Shown in pieces: positions 11,252-21,527 of a stretch of 64,000 nt of DNA. The notes under the pieces are model-generated. The model ran no database searches. It saw only the letters and a list, made by a program, of their open reading frames with translations, and was not told the origin of the DNA. Position 1 is the stretch's first letter, and the number at the start of each line of letters is the position of its first letter. The translations under genes and the position numbers were made by a program. The stretch is from Bufo bufo (taxonomy: Eukaryota > Chordata > Amphibia > Anura > Bufonidae): contig NC_053391.1 in NCBI RefSeq assembly GCF_905171765.1, forward strand, positions 687,141,257 to 687,205,256, in the 5' to 3' direction.

Positions 11252-12763
11252 CTCAGGACTATGTCATGGACTGCATTGCCCCAAATGAGAGATCAATTCA
11301 CCACCCATTTTGTCCCCGTCAAGTAAAGAAGAAGAACAACGCCCATTAATTCTTTTTGCTATCTTGTGTAATAATATGCAATATCTTAATGTGAAATATG
11401 CAAAATGTACATGTGATAAATTGTCTAGAATGTGTTGTCCTGCATAACTCTTTATTACAGGAGGTTATCGAAGTGTCATTGCAATATTTATATCCATATT
11501 TGTATTTTGTTGCGTGTACTTGGTGTATTTCAAGTGACGGTGTAGAGATCCACAGCTTCAGTCATTGCAAACGTCGAGGACGACTTACCTTTTAGCAGGG
11601 GGTATGCAGCGTCCCACATATGTGTGTAAATGGGACACTTCAAACATATTAATATATATACATGTGTTTATTTGCATTGTATGGTATTTTCTATTATCAG
11701 ACTGGCAATGTAATTTACACCTATTCACCCCTAGGTGGTGCTGGCACCACATAATACATATAGCTTGAGTGTGTCTAGACAGGAAGTTAGTTGAAGTTAG
11801 TTAGTTGAAGTTAGAGTGTGAGAGGAGAAGAAGCAAGTTCATGGAGGAGAGAAACAGGCATCGTCCAACATGTTGTCTGCTATTTCTACTCCTTGGTCAT
11901 GGCCAGTTTAAGGGAGTACACCTAACATTTATCTACAGCAGCAAAGCACAAGACAGTAAGTCTATGTCTGGATATGGGGAGAGAATAGTGAGGGTAACAG
12001 CTAAACTTAGCTCATGGACCTTATTAGCACAAGTGCCTGAGAGCAACTTTCCGAGTGCCAGGACACAAATGGACAGTTAGTGCGCAGAATTGTCCCTATC
12101 CATTACACAAGCCTTCTGGGTCATAGTGGAAAAATCTAAACCTTTTCATAAGATTATCCTACAAATTATGTGGTAGAAGTGTTTTCCTGCCGCGAGGGGG
12201 ACTCCCTTATTGGATAACTCAAAATATCATTAAGCAAATATCATATCCAGTACCAGAGTGCTAGAGTTGGAATTTAAAGTAAATCTTCAGTTTGCCTGTA
12301 AAGTATCAGCATTAGAAGAATCCCTTTATTGACAACTGCCACTACCTGATAATAGGAGTACAATTGAACTTATTATTATTTGTGCTATACAAAACGCTTT
12401 CCATTGATGAACTGTACCAACTGTCCAGAGACTATTGATTTGCAGTAAATATTCAACTGGTTTACAACAACCGACTCCTCATTCTTACTACAACTCTCAA
12501 CATTTGCAACTAATGGTGCTGGCATCACAAACCAGGGGCCCAGCCGCAAAAGCACCTAACACCAATTACCATCAAGGGCACCTCAACCAACATCTGGCTG
12601 GTGTTCCCTGCAACCGAGAGTGCGCCGGAGGATTTTGTGCTGTCTTCCCATCCACTGTACGCCAGCCCAGGGAGGCATCTGCTAACCGTGAGTACATTAA
12701 CTTTTTCACCCATTTGTCCACCGTGAGCCTCACGTGTTTCCCCTGTGGTTTGGTATGCTACAA
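11252..12763. other. Unassigned sequence, possibly LTR-like
   Basis: No protein family is recognised. A GAAGTTAGTTAGTT repeat (11785-11812) and GGTGGTGCTGGCACCAC (11735) recalling TGGTGCTGGCATCAC (12512) hint at a retroviral-type LTR or leader, but no boundaries could be set. The short open frames (11805-12080 and 12435-12773) have no support. It ends where the L1 leader and ORF1 begin. Confidence 0.3.
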
Positions 12764-12883
12764 ATGGATGTAGGGGAGAATGTGGGAGGAGGTGGGGGAG
12801 GGAATGTTTTTGTTAATAAAAATGTGCCTGGGGGTTTGGATGATGTAATAAGTAGTGGTAGGAGGGAAGGGTGTGCATGGTAT

Positions 12884-13136
12884 CAGGGGCGTAGCTATAA
12901 GGGAAGCAGGGAAAGCGGATGCTTTGGGTCCCAAACACAGAAGGGGCCCACCCAGGAGGAAGAATAAAAGATTTTATGTAATTGCCCCCACAACGGTATC
13001 ATAAAATGACATTATATTCGGACAGACAGCAGCTGTGGGGGTTGCACTAGAAAAGGGGCTGCAAAGAAGTTCCCTGGGGTGGTGGCCCCATTCAAAATTT
13101 TGCTATGGGGCCCAGTTATTTCTAGTTTCGCCACTG
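12884..13136. mobile_element. hAT-type MITE, 253 bp, TSD catggtat
   Basis: Ends are CAGGGGCGTAGCTA and, inverted, CAGTGGCGAAACTA. The 8-bp duplication catggtat is exact at 12876-12883 and 13137-13144. It has no coding capacity. Eight-base TSDs and CAG-starting ends are typical for hAT MITEs. Confidence 0.9.
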
Positions 13137-13785
13137 CATGGTATCCACTATAAGTGAGGATGGTTTAGTGATGGAGGATATGGAGGTGGGTGGTGGAGGG
13201 TCATTGGTAAATGGGGAGGCTGGGGGTACTGGTCTGGTCGCCCCTGGCTGTGGCAGCCCCTGTTTGTAGCTATGCTAATGTAACAGCAGGGGTAATAGGG
13301 GGCTCGCTTTGTCCTCTGGCTCTGGGGATGACTTTTTGCACCAGTGTCTTCTGGAGGCTCTAAAGATAGGGGAGAGAACAATTGATGTAGAGGGTAGGGA
13401 GGTTGATCTATCCTTTTTGATAGAGAGGCATGGCCTCTCAGCCTTCCGAGAGGAAAGGAACAGGGAGACCGCGTGGTATCTCCCGACAGCTGGGCAGGGT
13501 GGTCTCCATAAGGAATGTAGTCCGTCTGAGGTGGAGGAGCAGTGATACAGGTCCTTCAAGATCGGACGTGGTTGAGCTCCTGCTAAAGGTGGGTTCAATG
13601 CAACGGACATCTACGCCTTGATACTTCCCTATGGGGCCCCAGAGTTCGATGTCAGCATTTTTCGGCCAGAGGGCCTTGAGCTCTTCTGGTCCAACTATGA
13701 GATGGCAAAGAGCGAGCCCAGCCGGTGAGACTTTGCCATCCAGGCAGTGTCTCGTTAGAACAATGTCAAGAGGGTGACCATTTTA

Positions 13786-14242
13786 GGCTGCTTTTACACT
13801 AGCGTTTTTGCTGGATTCGGCAGGGTTGAGCAAAAACATTTCTGTTACTGATAATACAACTATCTGCATCGGTTATGAACGGATCCGGTTGCATTATCTT
13901 TAACATAGCCAAGATGGATCCGTCATGAACTCCATTGAAAGTCAATAAGGGACGGATACGTTTTCTATTGTGTTCGAGAAAATTGATCCATCCCCATTCA
14001 CTTGCATTGTAGGTCATGACGGATCCCTTTTGCTTCGCATCCCACGACGGAAAGAAAACAGCAGCATGCTGAGAACGCAACCAAACTGAATGAAATGCAT
14101 TTTGGAGCATTCTGTTCTGTTCAGTTACATTTTGTCCCCATTGACAATCAATGAGGACAAAACAGAAGCGTTTTTTCCCGGTATTGAGACTCTAAGATGG
14201 ATCTCAATACCGGGAGATAGAAACGCTAGTGTGAAAGTAGCC
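13786..14242. mobile_element. MITE, 457 bp, TTA target duplication (PIF/Harbinger-like)
   Basis: Inverted ends of about 25 bp: GGCTGCTTTTACACTAGCG at left, and at right the complement of GGCTACTTTCACACTAGCG. TTA is present on both sides (13783-13785 and 14243-14245). Contains ACGGATCC-type motifs also found in the related MITE at 48534. Three-base TWA duplications are known for PIF/Harbinger elements; class assignment is an inference. Confidence 0.8.
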
Positions 14243-15264
14243 TTAACCCGTAACAAGTTACTCTCGTGTATTGACATCATGATGTGGCTTGGCCGATATG
14301 GGGAGGTTGTGGATGTCCCTAGAAAGAACAGGGATGAATATGGCGTCTGGTCTGGGGCCTGTATGTTTATGGTAAAACTTAGGCTTTAAGGAAACACGGT
14401 TACCACATTCCATCTGCAACCTTCCTTGGAAGAGATTGCATCCAGATTTTCTATCCGGGTCAGTCGAAGTTGTGTCACACATATGGCAGCCCCACACACT
14501 TCTGTGCTAGCTGCACTGTACAGAAGTGTGCATGGGGAGATAGGTCACCTTGCTGCATCATGTGCGGAGGTTAGGTGCCCTCGCTGCCCTCATTCCTTTG
14601 CCAATGCTGTCAATACACCAGCGAGAGGAAGCCATGTGGCCAATTCTGCTGGGGGAGAGGCTGGCAGAGGTGAAGGAGCAGAAGGGCCAGGGAGGAAAGG
14701 TAAGCAAATGATGCCTGCTCAACTGAGGCGTCAGGAAAAACTCCAAAGGGAGAGAGAGAGGCAATTCTCAGGAACCTCAGGCAACTGGGGTAACTGGGAC
14801 GACCTCTGATCTCGCCCCTGAGACCGTTTTTACTGCTGAGGCCCAAAGGGACAGTGAACTGGATGAGGAAATTAGGAGGATCCAGGAAGAGGAAGTGCCA
14901 TCTTCTAAGTATCCTCCCATGGCGAAAGTATGGACGGGAAAAGTGGGGGATGGCAAGAAAAAAAGCAGGGTAAAAAACATATAGAAAAAACAGGAGATTA
15001 AGGACTTCTCCCACCCACTAGATGCCAAAGGAAGGTGCAACCGACCCCCCTCTAAATAGTCTCTCAAACTGGTTCCAAGCCATCAGTGACATCTCCTCGT
15101 CTTTGGGGAAGGGGGCTTGGGGTGAGGTTTCGGAAGTTTCGGTAACATCAGTGCCTACAGGGGACCCTGGGCCTCCTTCTCCTGCAGAAAATATGTCCTC
15201 AGGGGTGGGGGCTGGCCTGGAGTAGGAGGACAGAAACTACAGGATGTCAGTGAGTAGTTAGATT

Positions 15265-17370
15265 GTGTCAGGATTGATTGATAGTATGGGGTCCCTGAGA
15301 AGGTCCAGATCAGGGATCTTGGAGGTCGTCAGATCCTTTTTCTCACATCTCATGGTGAAGAGGGATCTTGATCGGGATAGGATGTCGGCTGTCCTGGCTG
15401 AATCTGTTCCTGAACCAGGAGTGGACCCCTCTCTTGATGTTTTGACAGAAATAATCCAGAAAGACGAAGTCAGTCTGGAGATTGAGGGGCTTGCTCCCAA
15501 AAAATCACCAGGTCTGGATGGCTTAACATCTGAGTTTTATAAGACCTTTAAGGACATCTTAGTTCCCCTCTTGACTGTGGTATTCAATGAGTGTCTCTCC
15601 TTGGGCGCTCTAACAAAGTCAAGGAGGAGACCAGCTCTCATCATTCTGTCAAAGGCTAAAGATCCATTCCACTGTGCTCAGTGTCTGGGAGGTTGTGGAG
15701 CAGGGCAGGGCAGATCACTGGAAAGGGTACTTGCTGTCCTTGGATCAGGCAAAAGCGTTTATCGTGTTGACCATGAGTACCTCTGGTCTGTCCTTCTGAG
15801 ATATGGCCTACTAGGGGCATTTGTTGATTGACGTAAGACCTTGTACGCAGGATGAGAGAGTTTCCTGATTGTGAACAATTGGATCGGCCTCACTTTTGAG
15901 GTGGGATATGGGGTTCACCAGGGTTGTCCTTTGAGCCCACTATTGTAAGTGTTTGCGATGGATCCCTTCCTTAGAAGGGCTGATCATGGGCCATTGGTGG
16001 GTGTCGTGATGGGCCAGGCAGCTCCTGAGGCCATACTGAGGGTAGTGGCATATGCTGATGATGTAACTATATTTGTGTCTTTGAAAGGGGAGACAGAGTT
16101 GGTGCTGTCGGAGGTAGAATGCTACTCAGAGTCATATGGGTCCAAGATCAACCGGGATAAATGTGACTCTGTAGCTGAAAGCAGGAGATCCTGTTTTAGA
16201 TCTCCCAGTCACCCTTCCAGAGCCACAGGAGTCTACAAAAGTCCTCAGCATTGAATTTGGCCCGGGTATTACCCCCATCAAAATTGGGTCAGCAGGCTTA
16301 AGATTTCCGCTCAGAAGGTGGACCAGTGGAAGGGTTGGTCTTTGACCCTCAGGGAAAGGGTGAACATTTTCAAAACCTACCTGATCCCTTTGCTGTTATA
16401 TTTGGGCAGTGTGTGCATCTTGGCAGAACCTATCTAGACTTGAGTCAACAGTCTGTTCTTCCAGATGTTATGGGGAAATAGAATGAACCTTGTCAAGAAG
16501 GGGATTACTTACCGTACGAGGAGACTAGGAGGGTTGGGTATGGTCAACCCTGTGGTGTTTCTGGTGAACACCTTTATTAAGATTAACCTCGCAAGCCTCT
16601 GGAAAGAGAGGGCTCCTCCCTTGGTAGTCTCCTGTTAGGGATGGTTTTGGCCTTTCCTTCAGGAATGGGAGACAGGGGGGCAAGTGAAGAATTTCCGCAC
16701 ACCACATGGGTATCTCCCGGCTTATGCTGCCCTTATTCTGAAGGTATTACGTTGGTGGGGTCTGGCGATGTGGGAAATCAGGACTCAGTCAAGGAAACTC
16801 TTTGACCAAAGGGTTCTATTGACCCATTTCAAGAAACCTCTGACCCTCAGGGACTGCCCAAGTTGGGATATGGGATTCGGGTTACTGCTTTTGAATTCCA
16901 TCAGGATCCTCTTGAAGGTTTGGGACTTGAATTGGCGCTGCTTCCATGGGAAACTGTGTGTGAGGGAAAATCTGAAGTGTAGGAGCTCTGAGGACAGGGG
17001 GTGTCCCTGGGAGGAGTGCAGTGGCATGCTGGAGTGCATGAACCACTTCCTGCTTCATTGTCCCTTTAACACAGAGGTTTACACCAGGATGAGGACCTCT
17101 ATCGGCTGGCCCAGGCTGGTCACTCTATACTATATCCTATGCGGAATGGGCCTATGGAGCATTCAGACACCTGGGTGATAGTGACCGCTGCACTTTATTC
17201 CTAGCAGCTCAGTGGTCAGGTACTACGCTTGGTATGCATGATGCTTAGTCTCGACAAAGCGCAAAATCTTCTCCGTGGATGAGGTGGTTAGGAACATTCT
17301 CAGAGACCTGGTGAAGGTGCGCCTGGAAGGGTTTTGCCTTTGGGGTACCCTAGCCTGTTGTCTCCCTTCC
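15265..17370 (+). pseudogene. Tx1-type L1 ORF2, reverse transcriptase part, endonuclease missing
   Basis: ORF2 of the same L1. Visible are RSGILEVVRSFFSHLM, the RT block KSPGLDGLTSEFYKTF (about 15500-15550), RVDHEYLWSVLLRYGLLG (about 15760-15815), VHQGCPLSPLL (about 15912), the RT active site AYADDVTIFVS (about 16050-16082), and the C-terminal region WRCFHGKLCVRENLKCRSS with CPWEEC (about 16930-17030), ending with VVRNILRDLVKVRLEGFCLWG (about 17285-17345). The expected AP-type endonuclease between ORF1 and the RT is absent: ORF1 tail ends near 15225 and RT-type sequence starts near 15265. A second deletion joins LSKAKDP to CAQCLGG near 15660. Stops occur near 15828 and 15946. Confidence 0.85.
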
Positions 17371-17473
17371 TAGTGGTGGGCTGACACTCTAGATTTTTGT
17401 TTTGGTGGCTGTTTAATTTAGTTTATATGTATATATTGGTATACTGTATATTGGCATGTAGTATGTATATATA
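17371..17473 (+). other. L1 3' untranslated end
   Basis: AT-rich tail with short TATATGTATATAT-like repeats after the last L1 codons. The Tc1 element that follows entered this TA-rich tail. Confidence 0.5.
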
Positions 17474-18507
17474 CACTCACCTAAAGAATTATAAGGAACA
17501 ATACTAATACGGTGTTGGACCCCCTTTTGCCTTCAGAACTGCCTTAATTCTACGTGGCATTGATTCAACAAGGTGCTGATAGCATTCTTTAGAAATGTTG
17601 GCCCATATTGAAAGGATAGTATCTTGCAGTTGATGGAGATTTGAGGAATGCACATCCAGGGCACAAAGCTCCCATTCCACCACATCCCAAAGATGCTCTA
17701 TTGGGTTGAGATCTGGTGACTGTGGGGGCCATTTTAGTACAGTGAACTCATTGTCATGTTCAAGAAACCAATTTGAAATTATTCGAGCTTTGTGACATGG
17801 TGCATTATCCTGCTGGAAGTAGCCATCAGAGGATGGATACATGTTTACGCCAAATTCGGACTCTACCATTTGAATGTCTCAACAGAAATCGAGACTCATC
17901 AAACCAGGCAACATTTTTCCAGTCTTCAACAGTCCAATTTTGGTAAGCTTGTGCAAATTGTAGCCTCTTTTTCCTATTTGTAGTGGAGATGAGTGGTACC
18001 CGGTGGGGTCTTCTGCTGTTGTAGCCCATCTGCCTCAAGGTTGTGCGTGTTGTGACTTCACAAATGCTTTGCTGCATACCTCGGTTGTAACGAGTGTTTT
18101 TTTCAGTCAACGTTGCTCTTCTATCAGCTTGAATAAGTCGGCCCATTCTCCTCTGACCTCTAGCATCCACAAGGCATTTTTGCCCACAGGACTGCCGCAT
18201 ACTGGACGTTTTTCCCTTTTCACACCATTCTTTGTAAACCCTAGACATGGTTGTGCGTTAAAATCCCAGTAACTGAGCAGATTGTGAAATACTCAGACCG
18301 GCCCGTCTGGCACCAACAACCATGCCACGCTCAAAATTGCTTAAATCACCTTTCTTTCCCATTCTGACATTCAGTTTGGAGTTCAGGAGATTGTCTTGAC
18401 CAGGACCACACCCCTAAATGCATTGAAGCAACTGCCATGTGATTGGTTGACTAGATAATTGCATTAATGAGAAATAGATCAGGTGTTCCTAATAATTCTT
18501 TAGGTGA

Positions 18508-18510
<3 letters not shown>
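17474..18510 (-). mobile_element. Tc1 element, family 1, copy 1
   Basis: Ends begin CACTCACCTAAAGAATTAT and are mirrored at 18484-18510 (AATAATTCTTTAGGTGAGTG). TATA sequence lies on both sides, in agreement with the TA target of Tc1/mariner. The same family is present at 36717-37765. Confidence 0.9.
17504..18362 (-). pseudogene. Tc1 transposase, family 1, copy 1 (frameshifted)
   Basis: DDE transposase that cuts and pastes the Tc1 element at TA. The start is MGKKGDLSNFERG at 18362 by comparison with the second copy. Helix-turn-helix region, then catalytic Asp in WFDESRF (about 17910), second Asp in QDNAPCHKARI (about 17795), and DLNPIEHLWD (about 17700) with the third acidic residue. A stop interrupts near 18250. 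An ~11-bp deletion relative to copy 2, near 17840, shifts the frame between IWRKH and VNMYPSSDGY. The gene is not functional. Confidence 0.9.

Positions 18511-18550
<40 letters not shown>
18511..18550. repeat. TA microsatellite between two Tc1 elements
   Basis: About 20 TA units separate the Tc1 family 1 end (18510) from the Tc1 family 2 start (18551). TA-rich sequence is also present at 20130-20165. Confidence 0.95.
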
Positions 18551-18553
<3 letters not shown>

Positions 18554-20129
18554 TGCTCAAAAAAATAAAGGGAACACAAAAATAACACATCCTAGATCTG
18601 AATTAATTAAATATTCTTCTGAAATACTTTGTTCTTTACATAGTTGAATGTGCTGACAACAAAATCACACAAAAATAAAAAAAATGGAAATCAAATTTTT
18701 CAACCCATGGAGGTCTGGATTTGGAGTCACACTCAAAATTAAAGTGGAAAAACACACTACAGGCTGATCCAACTTTGATGTAATGTCCTTAAAACAAGTC
18801 GAAATGAGGCTCAGTAGTGTGTGTGGCCTCCACGTGCCTGTATGACCTCCCTACAACGCCTGTGCATGCTCCTGATGAGGTGGCGGACGGTCTCCTGAGG
18901 GATCTCCTCCCAGACCTGGACTAAAGCATCTGCCAACTCCTGGACAGTCTGTGGTGCAACGTGACGTTGGTGGATAGAGCGAGACATGATGTCCCAGATG
19001 TGCTCAATTGGATTCAGGTCTGGGGAACGGTCGGGCCAGTCCATAGCATCAATGCCTTTGTCTTGCAGGAACTGCTGACACACTCCAGCCACATGAGGTC
19101 TAGCATTGTCTTGCATTAGGAGGAACCCAGGGCCAACCGCACCAGCATATGGTCTCACAAGGGGTCTGAGGATCTCATCTTGGTACCTAATGGCAGTCAG
19201 GCTACCGCTGGCGAGCACATGGAGGGCTGTGCGGCCCTCCAAAGAAATGCCACCCCACACCATTACTGACCCAATGCTAAACCGGTCATGCTGGAGGATG
19301 TTGCAGGCAGCAGAACGTTCTCCACGGCATCTCCAGACTCTGTCACGTCTGTCACATGTGCTCAGTGTGAACCTGAATCTGTGAAGAGCACAGGGCGCCA
19401 GTGGTGAATTTGCCAATCTTGGTGTTCTCTGGCAAATGCCAAACGTCCTGCACGGTGTTGGGCTGTAAGCACAACCCCCACCTGTGGATGTAGGGCCCTC
19501 ATATCACCCTCATGGAGTCTGTCTCTGACCGTTTGAGCAGACACATGCACATTTGTGGCCTGCTGGAGGTCATTTTGCAGGACTCTGGCAGTGCTCCTCC
19601 TGTTCCTCCTTGCACAAAGGCGGAGGTAGCGGTCCTGCTGTTGGGTTGTTGCCCTCCTACGGCCTCCTCCACGTCTCCTGATGTACTGGCCTGTCTCCTG
19701 GTAGCGCCTCCATGCTCTGGACACTACACTGACAGACACAGCAAACCTTCTTGCCACAGCTCGCATTGATGTGCCATCCTGGATAAGCTGCACTACCTGA
19801 GCCACTTATGTCGGTTGTAGACTCCGTCTCATGCTACCACTAGAGTGAAAGCACCGCCAGCATTCAAAAGTGACCAGAACATCAGCCAGGAAGCATAGGA
19901 ACTGAGAAGTGGTCTGTGGTCACCACCTGCAGAACCACTCCTTTATTGGCGGTGTCTTGCTAATTGCCTATAATTTCCACGTGTTGTCTATCCCATATGT
20001 ACAACAGCATGTGAAATTGATTGTCACTCAGTGTTGCTTCCTAAGTGGACAGTTTGATTTCACAGAAGTGTGATTGACTTGGAGTTACATTCTGTTGTTT
20101 AAGTGTTCCCTTTATTTTTTTGAGCAGTG
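18551..20129 (-). mobile_element. Tc1 element, family 2
   Basis: Inverted ends CACTGCTCAAAAAAATAAAG at 18551 and their complement at 20110-20129, flanked by TA. Length 1579 bp, typical of full-size Tc1 elements. One transposase gene inside, minus strand. Confidence 0.92.
18811..19805 (-). pseudogene. Tc1 transposase, family 2 (one frameshift)
   Basis: DDE transposase. The N-terminal part ([20 protein letters not shown]) carries a paired-like helix-turn-helix, then a basic linker [14 protein letters not shown]. The first catalytic Asp is in VLFTD at about 19376, where a 1-base change switches frame; the second part continues [10 protein letters not shown]. The second Asp is in LMQDNARPHVAG (about 19110) and the third acidic site in DRSPDLNPIEHIWD (about 19010). 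The total of about 330 residues matches the family length. The reading frame upstream of 19805 has a stop, so the true start may be slightly further 5'. Confidence 0.9.
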
Positions 20130-20704
20130 TATATATTATATATTTGTATAGTAATGTATATATTTTACATACGTATGCGTATATAATCCTCGATGGCAGT
20201 GCACATCTCCCACTGCCCTGATGTTGTCGCCAGAGCACCGGGCCGGGACTCAGCTAGTAACACGGTTCCCCCATCAGGCTGTAATTTTAACAACAGGATC
20301 TGGAGAACCGGAGGGAACCAGCTGAATCCCATCCCTGGCTATCTGTCATCATATACCGCCTAGGTCTCAGGCCAGGACTGGTAATCTGGCAGTGCAAAAT
20401 CTTGGTGGGCCGGGTCACACTGTGGTCTGCCAATGGATTCACAATGTGGACCACCCCAGGCCTGTGCTTGTTAAATTAGCTGATGAGCGGTAGATGGTCC
20501 TAAGGTCCTGATGATAGCGTGAGGCAGTGGCACCACTCTAGCTGCCAATTGTCCTGAATTTGCTGGGACTGTCTTTGAAAATCAGGGACAGTCATGGCAA
20601 ATTCTTTGCGGTGATTTTTGTTGTTTGCCCCTATGACAGGACAGAACAATGAACATCACCAGCACAGACGTGAACAAAGCCTAATACACACCTCAGAAGC
20701 TGCA
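20130..20704. other. No recognised gene
   Basis: TA-rich start (20130-20165), then unique-looking sequence of mixed composition. I see no coding frame with a known domain and no repeat boundary. Confidence 0.4.
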
Positions 20705-20726
20705 GAACATTATAATAGTGACAAGG

Positions 20727-21319
20727 GAACTACAAGTCTCATCATCACCAGATTGTTATGAGTGGAAATTAGGGGGCAATACAGTGAGAGGTAAAAGTGG
20801 AGAGAACTACAACTCCGAGCATGTAAATGCTGTTATTATTGGATAGAAGTGGATATTAGACAGAGAGAGTATAAGGCCAAGTTCACATCACTGATCCGTC
20901 AGAACAGAGAAAAAAAAAAACAGATCTTGTATTTCAAGCATCAGTTCTGCATATTTGACATCTGTGGCATCCCAAAACGAAAAACTAAATGGCCTAAGAA
21001 GAGAGAACTACAACTCCCAGCATGTCCTGATTATTGTAGGTCATCATCGAGTTGTACTAGGAGGAAATAACTATAACCCCCAGTATGGCCAGACTTATTA
21101 TTGGGCATCAGTATACATTACAGAGAGGAAGTATAAGAGGAGAGAACTACAAATCCCAGTATTACCAGACTGTACTAGGGCATAAGTTGAAATTACATAG
21201 AGAGGGATACAATAGGACAGACAAACTATAACTCCCAGCATTACCAGACTGTACTTGGGCATAAGTTGAAATTACATGGAGAGGGATATGATAGGAGAGA
21301 ACTACAACTCCCAGCTTTT
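20727..21319 (+). repeat. Degenerate tandem repeat with ZNF143/THAP11-like motifs
   Basis: A motif close to GAACTACAACTCCCAGCAT recurs at 20727, 20814, 21005, 21068, 21144, 21233 and 21299, often followed by ACCAGACTGTAC and GGAGAGGGATA. Spacing is 63-191 bp with several near 65-90 bp. ACTACAACTCCCAGCATGC is the known ZNF143/THAP11 recognition sequence; whether these copies bind is not shown. No coding frame. Confidence 0.6.
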
Positions 21320-21527
21320 ATAGGACGTTATTTGGGCTATCCCAGGACATCACTAACCTCTCCTCCAGGCGCCACACAGAAGCTCCGCCCACTCACAGCA
21401 ACATCCCACAGGTCTTTCACCAGTCCTCTGCACTGGTCACATGGTTGATGACATCACTAAAGGTCCTTCTCCACTTCTTACATTCTCTTTTCACAGGTAA
21501 CTGAGTCCCAGTTGTTCTATGAACTTT

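Larger units (their letters stand above)
12764..15225 (+). pseudogene. Tx1-type L1 ORF1 (gag-like, zinc-knuckle), interrupted by two MITEs
   Basis: ORF1 of a Tx1-group L1 retrotransposon, an RNA-binding protein that packages the element transcript. It probably starts MDVGENVGGGG at 12764. After the MITE at 12884-13136 the frame resumes with EDMEVGGGGSLVNGEAGG. A conserved middle part reads NATDIYALILPYGAPEFDV (about 13600-13655). It is split again by the MITE at 13786-14242 and resumes TRNKLLSCIDIMMWLGRYG. Cysteine knuckles follow (SKLCHT, CASC, about 14465-14600), then a basic tail. Several frameshifts (near 13545, 14400, 14560) and stops make it dead. The join across each MITE is clean, which shows that both inserted into an existing L1. 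Confidence 0.75.

Noticed and set aside
11805..12080. Small secreted protein gene (MKLECERRRSK...)
   Set aside because: Short frame in unassigned sequence, no conserved domain, no convincing signal peptide, LTR-like surroundings.
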